In this document: positions 24,624 through 34,998 of the stretch, in pieces
How the letters are laid out: each line of letters opens with the position of its first letter
Position numbering within the stretch: position 1 is the stretch's first letter
Assembly: GCA_003254885.1 (NCBI GenBank)
Contig: QANT01005428.1
Coordinates: 28,065 to 92,064 of the forward strand
Direction of reading: 5' to 3'
DNA from: Purshia tridentata
Taxonomy: Eukaryota > Streptophyta > Magnoliopsida > Rosales > Rosaceae
Length of the DNA stretch: 64,000 bases
The notes under the pieces: model-generated
The model's input: the letters and a program-made list of their open reading frames with translations, nothing else
Told to the model about the DNA's origin: nothing
The model's database searches: none
Made by a program: the position numbers and the translations under genes

Positions 24624-25643
24624 TTACTTCTTTCCGGTTATATTTGACACCATGTCCCTGAAAAACTTCACGGAGTTGGTAACAGGTGAATTAATGGCCA
24701 TCAAATTATACAAAACATTCTCAACTTCAGCAATTGACGGCCGTGATTTGAACTGCGAAATTGCTTTCAACTCCCCTTCTTCTTCAACAAGAACAGCCCA
24801 CTTCTCACCGCTCACAACCCCATCTCTCACACACTTGAAAACCACTCCATTTCTTTTACTCAAAAGCCCTTGGACCTCTAAACCCATAAATGAAAAAATG
24901 ACCTCAAATGAACCCACAAACCCGCTCAGCTCACCAAACTCAGCCTCATCCTCAAACACCCACTTGGGGTTGAAAATAACCACCGGCCTTGGGTACAATA
25001 GATCAGCAACGGCTTTCATAACGGCCAGTTGGGACCCCTCTGGCGCCATAAACACTACCACGTCAGCAGAGTTCAAAATTCTGGTATTACCGTTGGTGAT
25101 TGAAGATAAGTCTAAATGTTCAACTGGGCTTGAACTTGAAGGGTAAGACTGAAAGGCATTCAATGCAGCTTCTGTGAAAGTAATGTTAGGCCACAAAATT
25201 GAGATGTTAACTGGGGAGCCTTTTCTTTTAATGGGTAGGTCTTGAAAGACCTCAAAAGCGAGTTGGGAGAGGGCCACCGGAGAGTCATCGATGACCGGGA
25301 TTTCAATTCGGAACCTGGGTTGCTTGAGTCTTTTGAGCCTATTGGTGAGTCTGAGGTTGTTGAGGGGCTTTTCTAAGGTGGTTGAGAGACAGGTTTTGGC
25401 TTGTTGAATGGCTGCTTCTTTTGAGTTTGGTGGGGTGGGAGAAGATAGGGAGCAGAGTGGGGATAGTGGAGGGATTTTGGAATTGTGGAGGAGAGTTGAA
25501 GGCAAGAAGATATGGGAATGTTGGTGATGGTGTTTGGGAAATGAAAGAGAAGGGAAGGAGAGAGCTTTAGTGAGTGGAAATAGGGTTGGTGGCTTGGAAG
25601 TTGTAATGGTCTTTGTATGAGTTTTGACAAGATTGGAAGCCAT
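24624..25643 (-). CDS. DUF1995 domain protein, predicted chloroplast-targeted
   Basis: A single intronless frame of 339 aa. The first 70-75 residues are rich in Ser, Thr, Pro and His and poor in acidic residues, as in a plastid transit peptide. The mature part has the DUF1995 layout: a helical lead (QAKTCLSTTLEKPLNNLRLT), RFRIEIPVIDDSPVALSQLA, a Rossmann-like beta strand VNISILWPN, ADVVVFMAPEGSQL, YPRPVVIFNPKW, a central strand region (KWAVLVEEEGELKAISQFKS) and a C-terminal helix. Members include LPA3, a factor in photosystem II assembly, but this copy looks closer to uncharacterised relatives such as At5g27560, so no specific role is claimed. Lack of introns contrasts with its neighbours. 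The start is the first ATG and leads straight into the transit peptide. Confidence 0.88.
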   Translation of the reverse strand: MASNLVKTHTKTITTSKPPTLFPLTKALSFPSLSFPKHHHQHSHIFLPSTLLHNSKIPPLSPLCSLSSPTPPNSKEAAIQQAKTCLSTTLEKPLNNLRLTNRLKRLKQPRFRIEIPVIDDSPVALSQLAFEVFQDLPIKRKGSPVNISILWPNITFTEAALNAFQSYPSSSSPVEHLDLSSITNGNTRILNSADVVVFMAPEGSQLAVMKAVADLLYPRPVVIFNPKWVFEDEAEFGELSGFVGSFEVIFSFMGLEVQGLLSKRNGVVFKCVRDGVVSGEKWAVLVEEEGELKAISQFKSRPSIAEVENVLYNLMAINSPVTNSVKFFRDMVSNITGKK

Positions 25644-26395
25644 TTTTGAGTCTTTAGCAGAGGAGGAAAGAGCTGAAAGAGAACTAAGTAGTTGCCAGAC
25701 TCACTAAAAGATAAGGTTTCTTGGCAGGTTGTGAAGCCTTGATAAGTACTTGCAGAACAGTTTCTGCTTGGAATAGATATGGGTCCTCGGTGAATGTCTC
25801 ATTTCTAGAAAAGCAATTTAATTCTCGTGTGCATGGACACACAATTGCATTTAATTTAGGATTTGATCTCTTGCTAATGGCCTTGAGACTACAACATTAA
25901 CATCCAGTTTGTGTGGTTCCTAACAAACAAAATAAATTTCATAAAATGAAAAAAGGATGCAACCTTCAACTGTGCGTGCTTCAACTGTGCGTGTTGTTTG
26001 AAAATTCTAATCCAACCTATCTATACAAATTCATAAAGCACACAACCGAAAAGGCAATCCCAACCTCTCTCTAGAAATCCACAAGGCAGTCAATTCTTCG
26101 GCCAGTAACTACAATGCCCAAGTCCACATAGCTTTACCTAAGTTGAGGCGGTGGATACCCCCACCCAAAAAGAAAATTGTAACAAAAAGTAACCAAATTA
26201 ACTTATTACCATTTACACGTGAATACCAGCATTAATTCATAAAAGTACCCAGGTTGCAGATACAATCAAGTCACCCACCAAATTCAGTTAGTAGACATCA
26301 ACTTAAAAAAAAAAAGACCAGAACAATGACCACATAATACACTTGTTTGGGACAAATTGTAATCCCAATCACTAAATCAATTTTAGATAGCCAAG
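25644..26395. other. Spacer between the DUF1995 promoter and the ILR3 3' end
   Basis: About 750 bases: DUF1995 upstream region on the left and bHLH 3' UTR on the right. A direct repeat AACTGTGCGTG occurs twice about 20 bases apart near 25,970-25,995. Nothing else is recognised. Confidence 0.5.
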
Positions 26396-29300
26396 TTAAG
26401 CAACTGGTGGGCGGAGTACATGATCCTGTGAAGTATCCACCGAGGCAGGAGGCATGAACTGCCACATTGCAACCTGAGGGGGGTAGCCAATGAAAGGAAT
26501 CATCTTGTTGCCATGAGCTTGGCCTTGAGCAGCAAATGCAGCGGGCATTGCAGGAGGGGGAGGCATGAAGCTAGGCTGTGCATTCATGGCCTTCAGTTGC
26601 TGTTCCAATTTCTCTTTCTCTGACTTCAGCCTCTGCTTCTCATCACGAAGTTCATTCTTCTCTGTCTGCATGAGGGGGGAAAAAAATGCTTTACACGTTG
26701 CCTAGTTATTTTTACACCAGCAGTTTCTGGGTTTCTTAGCCCTATCAGCCGCTAACAGGTAGAATAAAGGGTAGGAATCACATAGAATGTAAGGCTTTTG
26801 ATTTCCAATTGTCCTCAAATTTTCGATCAAATGAAAGAAAGGCTTACCTTCAATTCCTTGATCTTCTCCTGGAGGCTAGAATTTGAGTCCTTCAACTTCT
26901 GGGCTTCACCTCGTAACTGATTCACCATTCGGACAGCATCAACCAAAATAGCAGCCTTGTCTGTCTTGGGGGGCCTTCCAGGCTCCAATATAGAGCCCAA
27001 TTCCAGAAACCTATTATTGGTTCATGTCAAGCATAAAACAAGCCTGCCTCAAAGAGAGGAGAGGAAGAGAGAGCGGAGAGAGAGAAAAAGAGAGAGAGAG
27101 AATGAAAAAGAGTACTTGTCATTCAGCCTATCTCTCCGCAACTTCTCCCTACATGCCTTGGAGCTAGTTGCACTGCAGGATTCAGATCTACCCCTAAAGA
27201 GAAAAAAGCAACAGACGGAGGAAACCAGGTGGAATAAGATGAATTCAAAATACTAACATGTAAATAAATAGGGTGGTGATTTTGAAAAGAACATGATAAA
27301 ATGTCAGGAAACAACACAAAGTTGACAAGATTGTGTTCGTGTCAGGTTATTTTAACATGAAATTGAAGGAAATTAAACCAACACAGAATTGGAACAAAAT
27401 TGATACTTAAATTGACACAATTGACACAAAATAATTCTCTGAAAATAAAGCACAAGTGTTTCTTGTGTCACGTCACCCATTTAATAAATGGGTTGTGTTT
27501 GTGCCAGGCTATACTAACACATTGTGGTATCATGTCATGTTCTTGTTTTTTAGCATATTTGTGTCATCTTGTGCCAAATCCACAGGCACTTGATAGAACA
27601 TATAAACTTGACACTTTTTTCTTTTCATTCATTTTTTGGGGGCTCAACATCTAACCAAAGATAGACAATGGTGATGGCAAGTAAGCATGCTTGTTGGTGA
27701 TTGAAGACCTCATGCTAAAATTTGATTTAGAATCCTCAAACATGGCTACTGTAAAACAAATTAATCATCACTTCCGTAAAAGCAGCACAGGGAATCAAAA
27801 TATAGCCAAATAAGTATACAAGGTATAAAGCCTGGAAAAGAGTCAGTGAGAATGAAAATTTTAAAGTGGTTACACATTGTGATTATCTTCGGTGAGAAAA
27901 GTCCAAGTTTTGTACCTCTTTTTTGAGCCAGATTCCTTGACACCTTCTACATCCCCCAATGAGCCATCAATTTCAACACTGGTGAACGGATCAAGTCACC
28001 ACCAAATAAAGAAAATGAGTAAGCAACCACAAAAGTTACCCAATCTAAAAAATGAATGAACAATACAAACACTTGTAACAAGTAAAAACATTATAACTTT
28101 ACCACTGAAAACAGATGATAATACAAACACCCAAAACCTTGCTGCACTCTTTGTTGTTTCCAACCAGCCAGAAAATACATAAATTTAAGCCAAACCTTTT
28201 CTCATTAACCTAAGCTCAAATAAAGAATCTAAAAGGTAAACCAAGCCAATGAACTGTTCCCTAAAAAATAAATTGAACCAGAAGTACAAGTAAGAACTTT
28301 CTTAATCTATTTCAACTCTAGGACCCTTGTTTCACAAAAGCCCTCAACAAAAAGAAACTAAAACCATATTATTTCCCAAAGCAAGTACAAGATCAATGCA
28401 TGGATGGACAGATGTATGCATGCATGCATGCATGAATACATGCAACTTTGTCAGTAACCCTTTCCATAGCTAATAAGAACTGATGCTTTCACCCTTTATA
28501 AATAAAAATTGGCACCATTGAAGTCATCTTCTTCTTTCAAGGACCAATAACTCAAGACTCCCAGTCCATTGTAAAGTTCTTGCTAAGATTTTCTATTATG
28601 TACACTACTCCAACCAACAGATGTACACACCAAAGAAAGTCTCAATTACATAGAAAAAATGAAAAATGAAGTGATAAATTGAAACTGCTATCTGTTGATT
28701 CTCACAGTGACTTCCAAGAAAAAATTGAGTTGGGTGGACAAGTACTGCTTCATCCCACAATCTCTTGCCACTCGAATCATATAGCGAGCAGTTTGTCACA
28801 GCTGGGAATTCTCTAAATTGTTGGAAAGTATGGCCTTTTTTTACTTTAAAAAAATATAACTTTTCTTCTCTTTACTCAGCCAAAACACTAAAAAAGTGAT
28901 TTTCAGTTAAAATGTCATATAATTTGTCTATCCACACAAAGCTGCGGCCAACAGTCCTATAATGCCCCAACAAGTATATGTCTATCATAGGTAAGAAATC
29001 TAGACATAGCATCTCAACCCACCAACAAAAGTAGCTAGGCCAACTTAATCCATTCCAATTCAATCAATAAACAGCATGAATTGAAGTTCCTACCACACAT
29101 TTCCAAGTCCTAAATAGACCCAAATTAACCAAATCCCCAAAATCACTGTCAAAATCTAACTAATATATTGGGAATAGTGAAATTAGCAATTTAAACCAGT
29201 AAATTCCGACACATGAGCTACCAAAACCAAAAAGCACCCAATTGTTCTAGAATTCTACAGAACACCCAAATAAAATCCAAATTGAAAAGCAACAAAAAGA

Positions 29301-29519
29301 ACCCTAATTTGGTTCAAATTATATACACAGAGCACATTATTTAATTACAAGTACAAAAAAGATGAAGAATTTAAAGTACCTGACGCTGGAGGAGCCGGCG
29401 AGGGGCTGAGCGGGCCAAGTAAAACCCGAGGAAGGGATAGGGAAGTTCCCATCCGGGACTTGAATATCGTCGATCACTGTATAATCGAAGAACCAGTTGG
29501 TGCTTTCCGGTGAGACCAT
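26396..29519 (-). CDS. ILR3: bHLH transcription factor of the ILR3 (bHLH105) type, iron homeostasis
   Basis: Five exons (29519-29380, 27978-27916, 27193-27116, 27010-26848, 26665-26396) encode 237 aa; Arabidopsis ILR3 is about 234. Clade IVc bHLH factors form dimers that switch on iron-deficiency genes and, with other partners, repress iron-storage genes in the nucleus. Seen: the family start MVSPESTNW; basic region KACREKLRRDRLND (80-93); helix-loop-helix with LEPGRPPKTDKAAIL; a leucine-zipper-like coil (about 125-175, KLKDSNSSLQEKIKELK); a Pro/Ala/Met-rich tail; and the conserved C-terminus DTSQDHVLRPPVA, the region that BRUTUS-type E3 ligases recognise in this clade. The two small exons split the basic domain as in relatives. 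Intron 2 (27194-27915) contains transposon-like sequence. The alternative paralogue bHLH115 fits less well because of the QPSFMPPPP/GNKMIPF tail. Confidence 0.95.
27270..27610. mobile_element. Degenerate hAT-like DNA transposon remnant in ILR3 intron 2
   Basis: The stretch has the words seen in non-autonomous plant hAT elements: GTTCGTGTCAGGTTATTTTAA, the palindromic CCCATTTAATAAATGGG at 27476-27492, and GTGTTTGTGCCAGG, amid repeated GACAC/GTGTC. No clear terminal inverted repeats or target duplication were found, so limits are approximate. Confidence 0.4.
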
Positions 29520-30651
29520 GCTGGGGTGCTGCCGGAAAAAAATGAGGGGGTGTCCCGGCTGGGGATTAGTGCTATCCTCGGAACCAAACAGAGGGGTTGC
29601 TGATTGAAGAAGGCTTCGCCGTTTGTGGGTGGGTTGGTGGGTTTAGTATGAAAGGGGGGGAATTGGGAATCTATGCGCTGATGATGTGGGATTGGTGGTA
29701 CAGATGGTGTGTGCTTGTGTGTGTTTCGTCATTCATCCAATCCAACACTACCTGACTCTGAGTAAACGCTTTTTCTGGGTTTTGGGCCTCAATTCAAGCC
29801 ATGGGCCTGGGCCTCTTGGGCATGAGCTCAGGGATAGAAGGAGTAGTCGTTGTACTCATAAAACTTGGTATGAAAAAGTTATGGACGTTGCCTATGTGGA
29901 TGGGATTTTCTATTGTGTATTTTGTGATTCATTAGCATAGGGTAGTTTCAGAGTTGACCATAAAGGACTGTCACCCTTCCCAGAGGCACCTGTGGGACAT
30001 GGAGTGTTACCTGGTTCAGTCTGATCATGATGGGGAGCTCTTATTGGTAGTTGGTTATATAGATGAGCGATTCTTTTATAATTTCCATGTTTATGAGTTT
30101 GATGGGTCACGAAAAGCAAGTTGAAATTAAACCAAGTTGAAAATTTTGATTGATCCAAGTCCATTGGTAAGTGTAGTCAATCATTTATTTATCTCAATTA
30201 TCAGTTATTATTTGTATATCCCTAGTTTTATATACATGCTATGCTATCTAGTGAATTTAATTAATAATCTTGTTTATTTTCATTGCAGCCATGCAGATCA
30301 AGATTCTAATGCTCAAGGGCTCATGAGAGAGGCCATGATCGAACAGCCCAATTGTGCTTTGAGACTTTTTGTTAGTGCTTAATTTGTTAAACTGCTTTCA
30401 GCAACATAAATCTTCATTCTTCTAGAACATCCATTTATAGTTTACTCTTACTGATAACATCAACTGCTACATAATTTGTAGAAAGAAAATAGGCAATCTT
30501 CAATTAATGCTAGCAAACAGCTGAAATTTCAATTACTTGAAAGGCATGCTAGCCTTCATATACAGTAATTTCATTCCATGTTTTATTTACCATGAAGATG
30601 TTTATGGTCTTGAATCTTGATTAATTATGTAAAATTGGCATTACATGCAAT
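29520..30651. other. ILR3 promoter and spacer up to the CXXS1 locus
   Basis: The ILR3 5' leader and proximal promoter occupy roughly 29,520-29,750. Beyond that the sequence is AT-rich; small open frames (29686-29940, 30137-30382) show no family features. A GGGCC-rich patch (TTTTGGGCC, ATGGGCCTGGGCC, about 29,782-29,815) resembles site II elements but faces no obvious gene. Confidence 0.4.
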
Positions 30652-32052
30652 TTAACTAGTTTTGTTGCACGAACCCATGGAGTGAATAAAATTATTGATC
30701 CTATTTCTTATGGCATCTGGATTAGCACCCACAAGCTTATCATCAACTGAGCTTCCTTCCTTCATCATTAGGAATGTGGGCATGGCTTTTATTTCCATCT
30801 TCAAGGCAACCCCCTAGTAATTAGACATTCACATCATGCACGTCAAACAAAGTATAATTAATGAATAACTGAAAATAGACATATTACATTAAATTTGTAT
30901 TCAGATTGATAGAGATATGCCAACAAATTTGAAAATACCCCATTGCATATGCAGAGCAGCCAGAATAGCTTGAAACCAGAAAATGGTTTTCTATCACAAA
31001 TTATAAAGTTATTTTGTACTTGTTCTGAAATTTTTTTGCATGTGAGAGTTATATATAATCTTTATGTTCTCATAATATGCCTCAATGTTATGCAGTAAAT
31101 ATCTACATGCATGTTGTGAGAGAGGGGAGTTATATAATCCCCTGTTACTATAACCTGTAGTATACTGCAGTTGCTGATATTTGTATTACAGGTTTTTTCT
31201 TATAAGTTTTTCTTTACATTATGTTTCATTAATTATGCTTGCCAGTTTCCAACGAAAATAACGTTTGAGATCGATAGCCTTTTCAAATAAACTATAGCCT
31301 TGTGTTCCATGACATAGTAATATATACAAAACAATATGACAAGTCATGTGACACCAGATCAGAGTTTGAACCCTTAAATGTAGAGTGGAGAATTTTAATT
31401 TAATTCCCCATCAAGATTATAATATGCTGCTCTCAAAAAGAAACGATATTTAACTTTGAAAACAGGCATAGACATATGGTATATCCAAATTATTTTCTAA
31501 TGGTGCCACTACATGAAGAGAGTATGTTACATAGGTAATGGAGTACTCCTCAAACCGACCTATGACCTCATTTTGGACTATATAAATTTGATTAGTGATC
31601 CAAAAGAAGCACATACCTTAACCTCATCAACATCCACCAAGAGAAACAGAATATCTTGGTGTTTTAAGGCCAATTCCTCAAAGAACGGATTCATGGCCAC
31701 AGAAGGCATGCACCAGGCAGCAGTAAAATGCACCACAACCTGCAATATTAAGTTAAACAGGCAATTGCACATAAATTTGACATGCATGCATGCTGTTACT
31801 TTAATAAACCAAAGGTTCTGAATTTCAGGGTGAGTACCATATTGATCACTTTAAGTACATAAATAATAGAGTTCCTAACATTGCAATATATGTTGAGGAA
31901 GCAAATTAACAAACAAAACAACAACAAAACTCACTGGCAGCCTTGATTGGTGGCTTGGGTGATAAAGAAATCCCATAATTCTTCGGCATTTGCTGGCATT
32001 TGCCTTGCCTTGGGTGATAAAGAAATCCCATAATTCTTCAGCACTTGCCTTG
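30652..32052 (-). pseudogene. CXXS1-type monothiol thioredoxin-like locus with rearranged first exon
   Basis: Exon 3 (30813-30652: GVALKMEIKAMPTFLMMKEG ... VGANPDAIRNRI) and exon 2 (31739-31617: VVVHFTAAWCMPSVAMNPFF ... LVDVDEVK) are clear CXXS1 homologues. The active site is WCMPS: the second thioredoxin cysteine is Ser, the family hallmark. Exon 1 (about 32052-31935) contains the expected EELWDFFITQ twice because of a 55-bp tandem duplication, which shifts the frame. The exon then seems one base short at its end (GGCTGCCA where family logic predicts TGC CCA), so from the first repeat copy the frame re-opens into exon 2. About 25 residues between are out of register, and no in-frame ATG precedes the first copy before a stop near 32,130. 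I therefore call it a probable pseudogene, though an unseen upstream exon could supply a start. Confidence 0.7.
31955..32052. repeat. 55-bp tandem duplication in CXXS1 exon 1
   Basis: TTGGGTGATAAAGAAATCCC begins at 31955 and again at 32010, and the match extends about 33 bases through ATAATTCTTC before diverging. The period of 55 is not a multiple of three. Confidence 0.9.
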
Positions 32053-32889
32053 GCACTATGTTGGCACACGAATTTCAGGATGTCGACATTTGCTGCAGCC
32101 AGTTGGATTTTCGGCTGGCATATATATTATCAGGTGACTTCAAGTGCACATTTAATATTTCTATGTTGATCTTTAACTATATGTGTAGTATTCACTATAT
32201 AACCACATAATAATGTAATGTTATTAAACTATTTATTAAGAGAATATTATATCATATCACATGACGTACCATTGATATAAAACTAGAGTATTCGGTGTTG
32301 AAAACTACCATATTATACGTGTTGGAAACTATCTCCTTTTCATTTGCTACCTTTCACGCTCTTCCATTATGTGCAATATATTATATATCATGGCTGACAT
32401 AAATAGGAACCCAGGAATTGTTTAATAGTCCAGATTGGAGGGATGGAAAAAGTTCTATTTCTCAGTTTCTCAGTGGTTTTTCAGTTTTTTTGGGAACTAC
32501 ATTTTTTTTTTTTTTCAGTCTGGGGAACTACCATTTAAAGTTGAACCAAACCATAAGATCCTTCCTTGTGTTTTAGTCTAAAGGGATTAAACATATCCAG
32601 ACCCCATATGCCCTGTTATGGGCATACAAGTCATAGCAACTTGCCTATGTAGCCCCCCATGTCTCTGTCAAATTATAACGCATTGAAAAAAATGATTCTG
32701 AATTTTTCACCACATTTTTGACAGATCCAATGGGCTTCTAAAATGACCCCATGTGGGCTAATGCATATATGCATGGGCCTTGTATAATGACCAAACTAAC
32801 CCTTGTGAGGATATCCTTCTGGTGGTCAGTAGCAGCCTGCACTTTTCAAACGGATATAACTGAAAATTTTGCCAACCCACTCCGTCTGT
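32053..32889. other. Divergent spacer between the CXXS1 locus and the PsbQ-like gene
   Basis: Upstream region for both genes; AT-rich with a T12 run near 32,505. No motif beyond generic TATA-like words is distinguishable. No gene is seen. Confidence 0.5.
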
Positions 32890-33794
32890 ATGCTCAAGAC
32901 TTCCACCTCCTCAGCCATTTCTTCTTCCATGGCTCATTTGGCAAACTTAAATGGAGTCTCTGAAACACTTCCAGTCATACCAAGGCTTCCAAGCATTCAA
33001 GGAGCTCGAAAGAGACCGAGCATTATTGGATTTATAAGCAAGAAAAAAGATGATCTTCCAGAACAACCACTACAAACTACAAGAAGATTAGCATTAGGCC
33101 TTGCCTCTATTGCACTTGTTGGTAACTCCTGCAATGGAGTCTCTCTTGCTGAGGGCAACAACGGGTTCTGGCTCGATGGCCCTCTGCCTGTGCCTTCTGC
33201 TGAAAACAGTAAGTTCTTCTACTGAGCAATTTGGTGTACAACATTTGCAGCTTCAAGCCTTAAATTGTTTCCAAGACTCAACCAAACTATTTTTGGCTCG
33301 CAACCATGTTTTTGCTGCAGAAATTGCGAATGAGAAGACGGGGACTCGTTCTTTCCTGAAAAGGGGACTCTACATGGCAAACATTGGAACCAAAGGGAGG
33401 AAGTTTAGGCTGAAGAAATATGCTTTTGATCTCTTGGCAATGGCGGATTTGATTGCTCAAGACACACTGAACTATGTCCAGAAGTATCTGCGACTAAAAT
33501 CCACATTCATGTACTTTGATTTCGACCAAGTTATCTCTGCAGCACCAGTCGATGAGAAGCAACCCCTCACTGACCTTGCCAACAAATTGTTTGACACTGT
33601 CGAAAAGGTAACATCAAAATGAACACATAATCTCTCTTTCATGTTCTTTGCAGCTGTCTAAGAACTGTTGCATTCTTTTTCCAATTTTTCAACAGCTTGA
33701 TGATGCAGTGAAGCAACGCAACCTGTCTCAGACTGAAACATATTATCAAGACACAACAGTTGTTCTCCAAGAGGTCATGGATCGAATGGCATGA
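32890..33794 (+). CDS. PsbQ-like thylakoid lumen protein (PQL, most like PQL3)
   Basis: Three exons (32890-33208, 33321-33607, 33696-33794) encode 234 aa; starting at the next in-frame Met (32929) would give 221 aa. PQL proteins are lumenal four-helix-bundle relatives of PsbQ; PQL1 and PQL2 belong to the chloroplast NDH complex that drives cyclic electron flow. Seen: a Ser/Lys-rich stromal transit peptide, a twin-arginine lumen signal ([16 protein letters not shown], Arg pair at 65-66) with likely cleavage near SLA/EGN, then [30 protein letters not shown] and [40 protein letters not shown] and a C-terminal helix ending VMDRMA. The first ATG was chosen because it lengthens a plausible transit peptide. 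It is convergent with the kinesin gene (416 bases between stops). PQL3 versus PnsL2/PnsL3 is judged from remembered sequence. Confidence 0.88.
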
Positions 33795-34210
33795 ATCTCT
33801 AAATTTGTTCATCTGATAAAAGCAAATTTTAGTCGAACTGCACATTTATTTACATCAGTTTCAAAGTTCACTCTTTGTCAGATTTAATTTGCAAAGTCAA
33901 AAGCAGATTTAGCTTTCTAGTTGCTTTTACTTCAACCACATAAAAGAAGCAATAAAAAGCATTACTTTAGAAGATTGCAGAGGAAAGAGTTATTGAGAAA
34001 TCAAGCTCGGAAAAATCAAAAGTTAGAATAGAAATCCTCCGACTGTAACTGATACAGATACACTATTCCTTCACTATACAAATAAGCCTATGTTAGAACC
34101 ACTCTCAAATTTATCTTTATGATACTAGTGACGCAGATACAAGCCCATTGATTCCTTTAAAGTGGAAAAAGGAACAAAATATATAAATATATATATTCTT
34201 TGACCAAAGA
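33795..34210. other. Convergent 3' UTR spacer, PQL and kinesin-14
   Basis: Short AT-rich gap holding both 3' UTRs. An AATAAA hexamer at 33950-33955 (+) could serve PQL. Nothing else is seen. Confidence 0.5.
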
Positions 34211-34809
34211 TCAACCATAGCTCAAGCGTGAATCTGAAGGCCGCATGTTGGTTTGACGTCGTGGAACCCCAATATCACAAGCATTTACCCGGGCAGCAAA
34301 ACGAAGTGAACAGAGTGATTCGCCCGCTGAGGAGGGATCAGGAGAAATGTTTACAACCATCAATGTCTTCGAGTCTCCTCCTAGACATGGCTGGTCAAAA
34401 TAAAATTTTAAGAATTTAGAATTTCATAAATAATCTAAGAAAAAACAAAAAAAAGGAAAAATAAGAACACCAAATAATTTAGTTAACAGGCAACCACAAT
34501 AAACTAAAAGCTTTAAATTTTTTTCAAATTCAAGTGTGATTAACTATAGAAACTTCTTATGAGTGGACATTCCAAACCTTTTATGAAGAAGATATGGGAT
34601 GGATGAAATGTTCCAAAACTAAACTTAGAAGCATTTTTATATATCACTCAAACAAGTAAACAACAACCTGTAGAAGATATGTAAGCTTTGAGTTCCTAAA
34701 TGGTACGTGGTCCTCCTTCTTTGCCAAGGCAAATATAACGTCACTTAAAGATGACAGACTTTTGTTGATGGCCTGAGGTGCAATTTAAAAACAAAAAAAT
34801 ATGATTACC

Positions 34810-34856
<47 letters not shown>

Positions 34857-34957
34857 GACAAATATAAACAAACAAGATAAGATGAAGGTTTTCGTAAAAT
34901 ACTTGAGTTTCTTTCAGTCGGTCCCCAGTTGACCCACTCTTAGAAAGGCGTTCACTC

Positions 34958-34998
<41 letters not shown>

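Noticed and set aside
28410-28436. (GCAT)n run in ILR3 intron 1
   Set aside because: A short simple repeat without further structure; no reason to assign a role.
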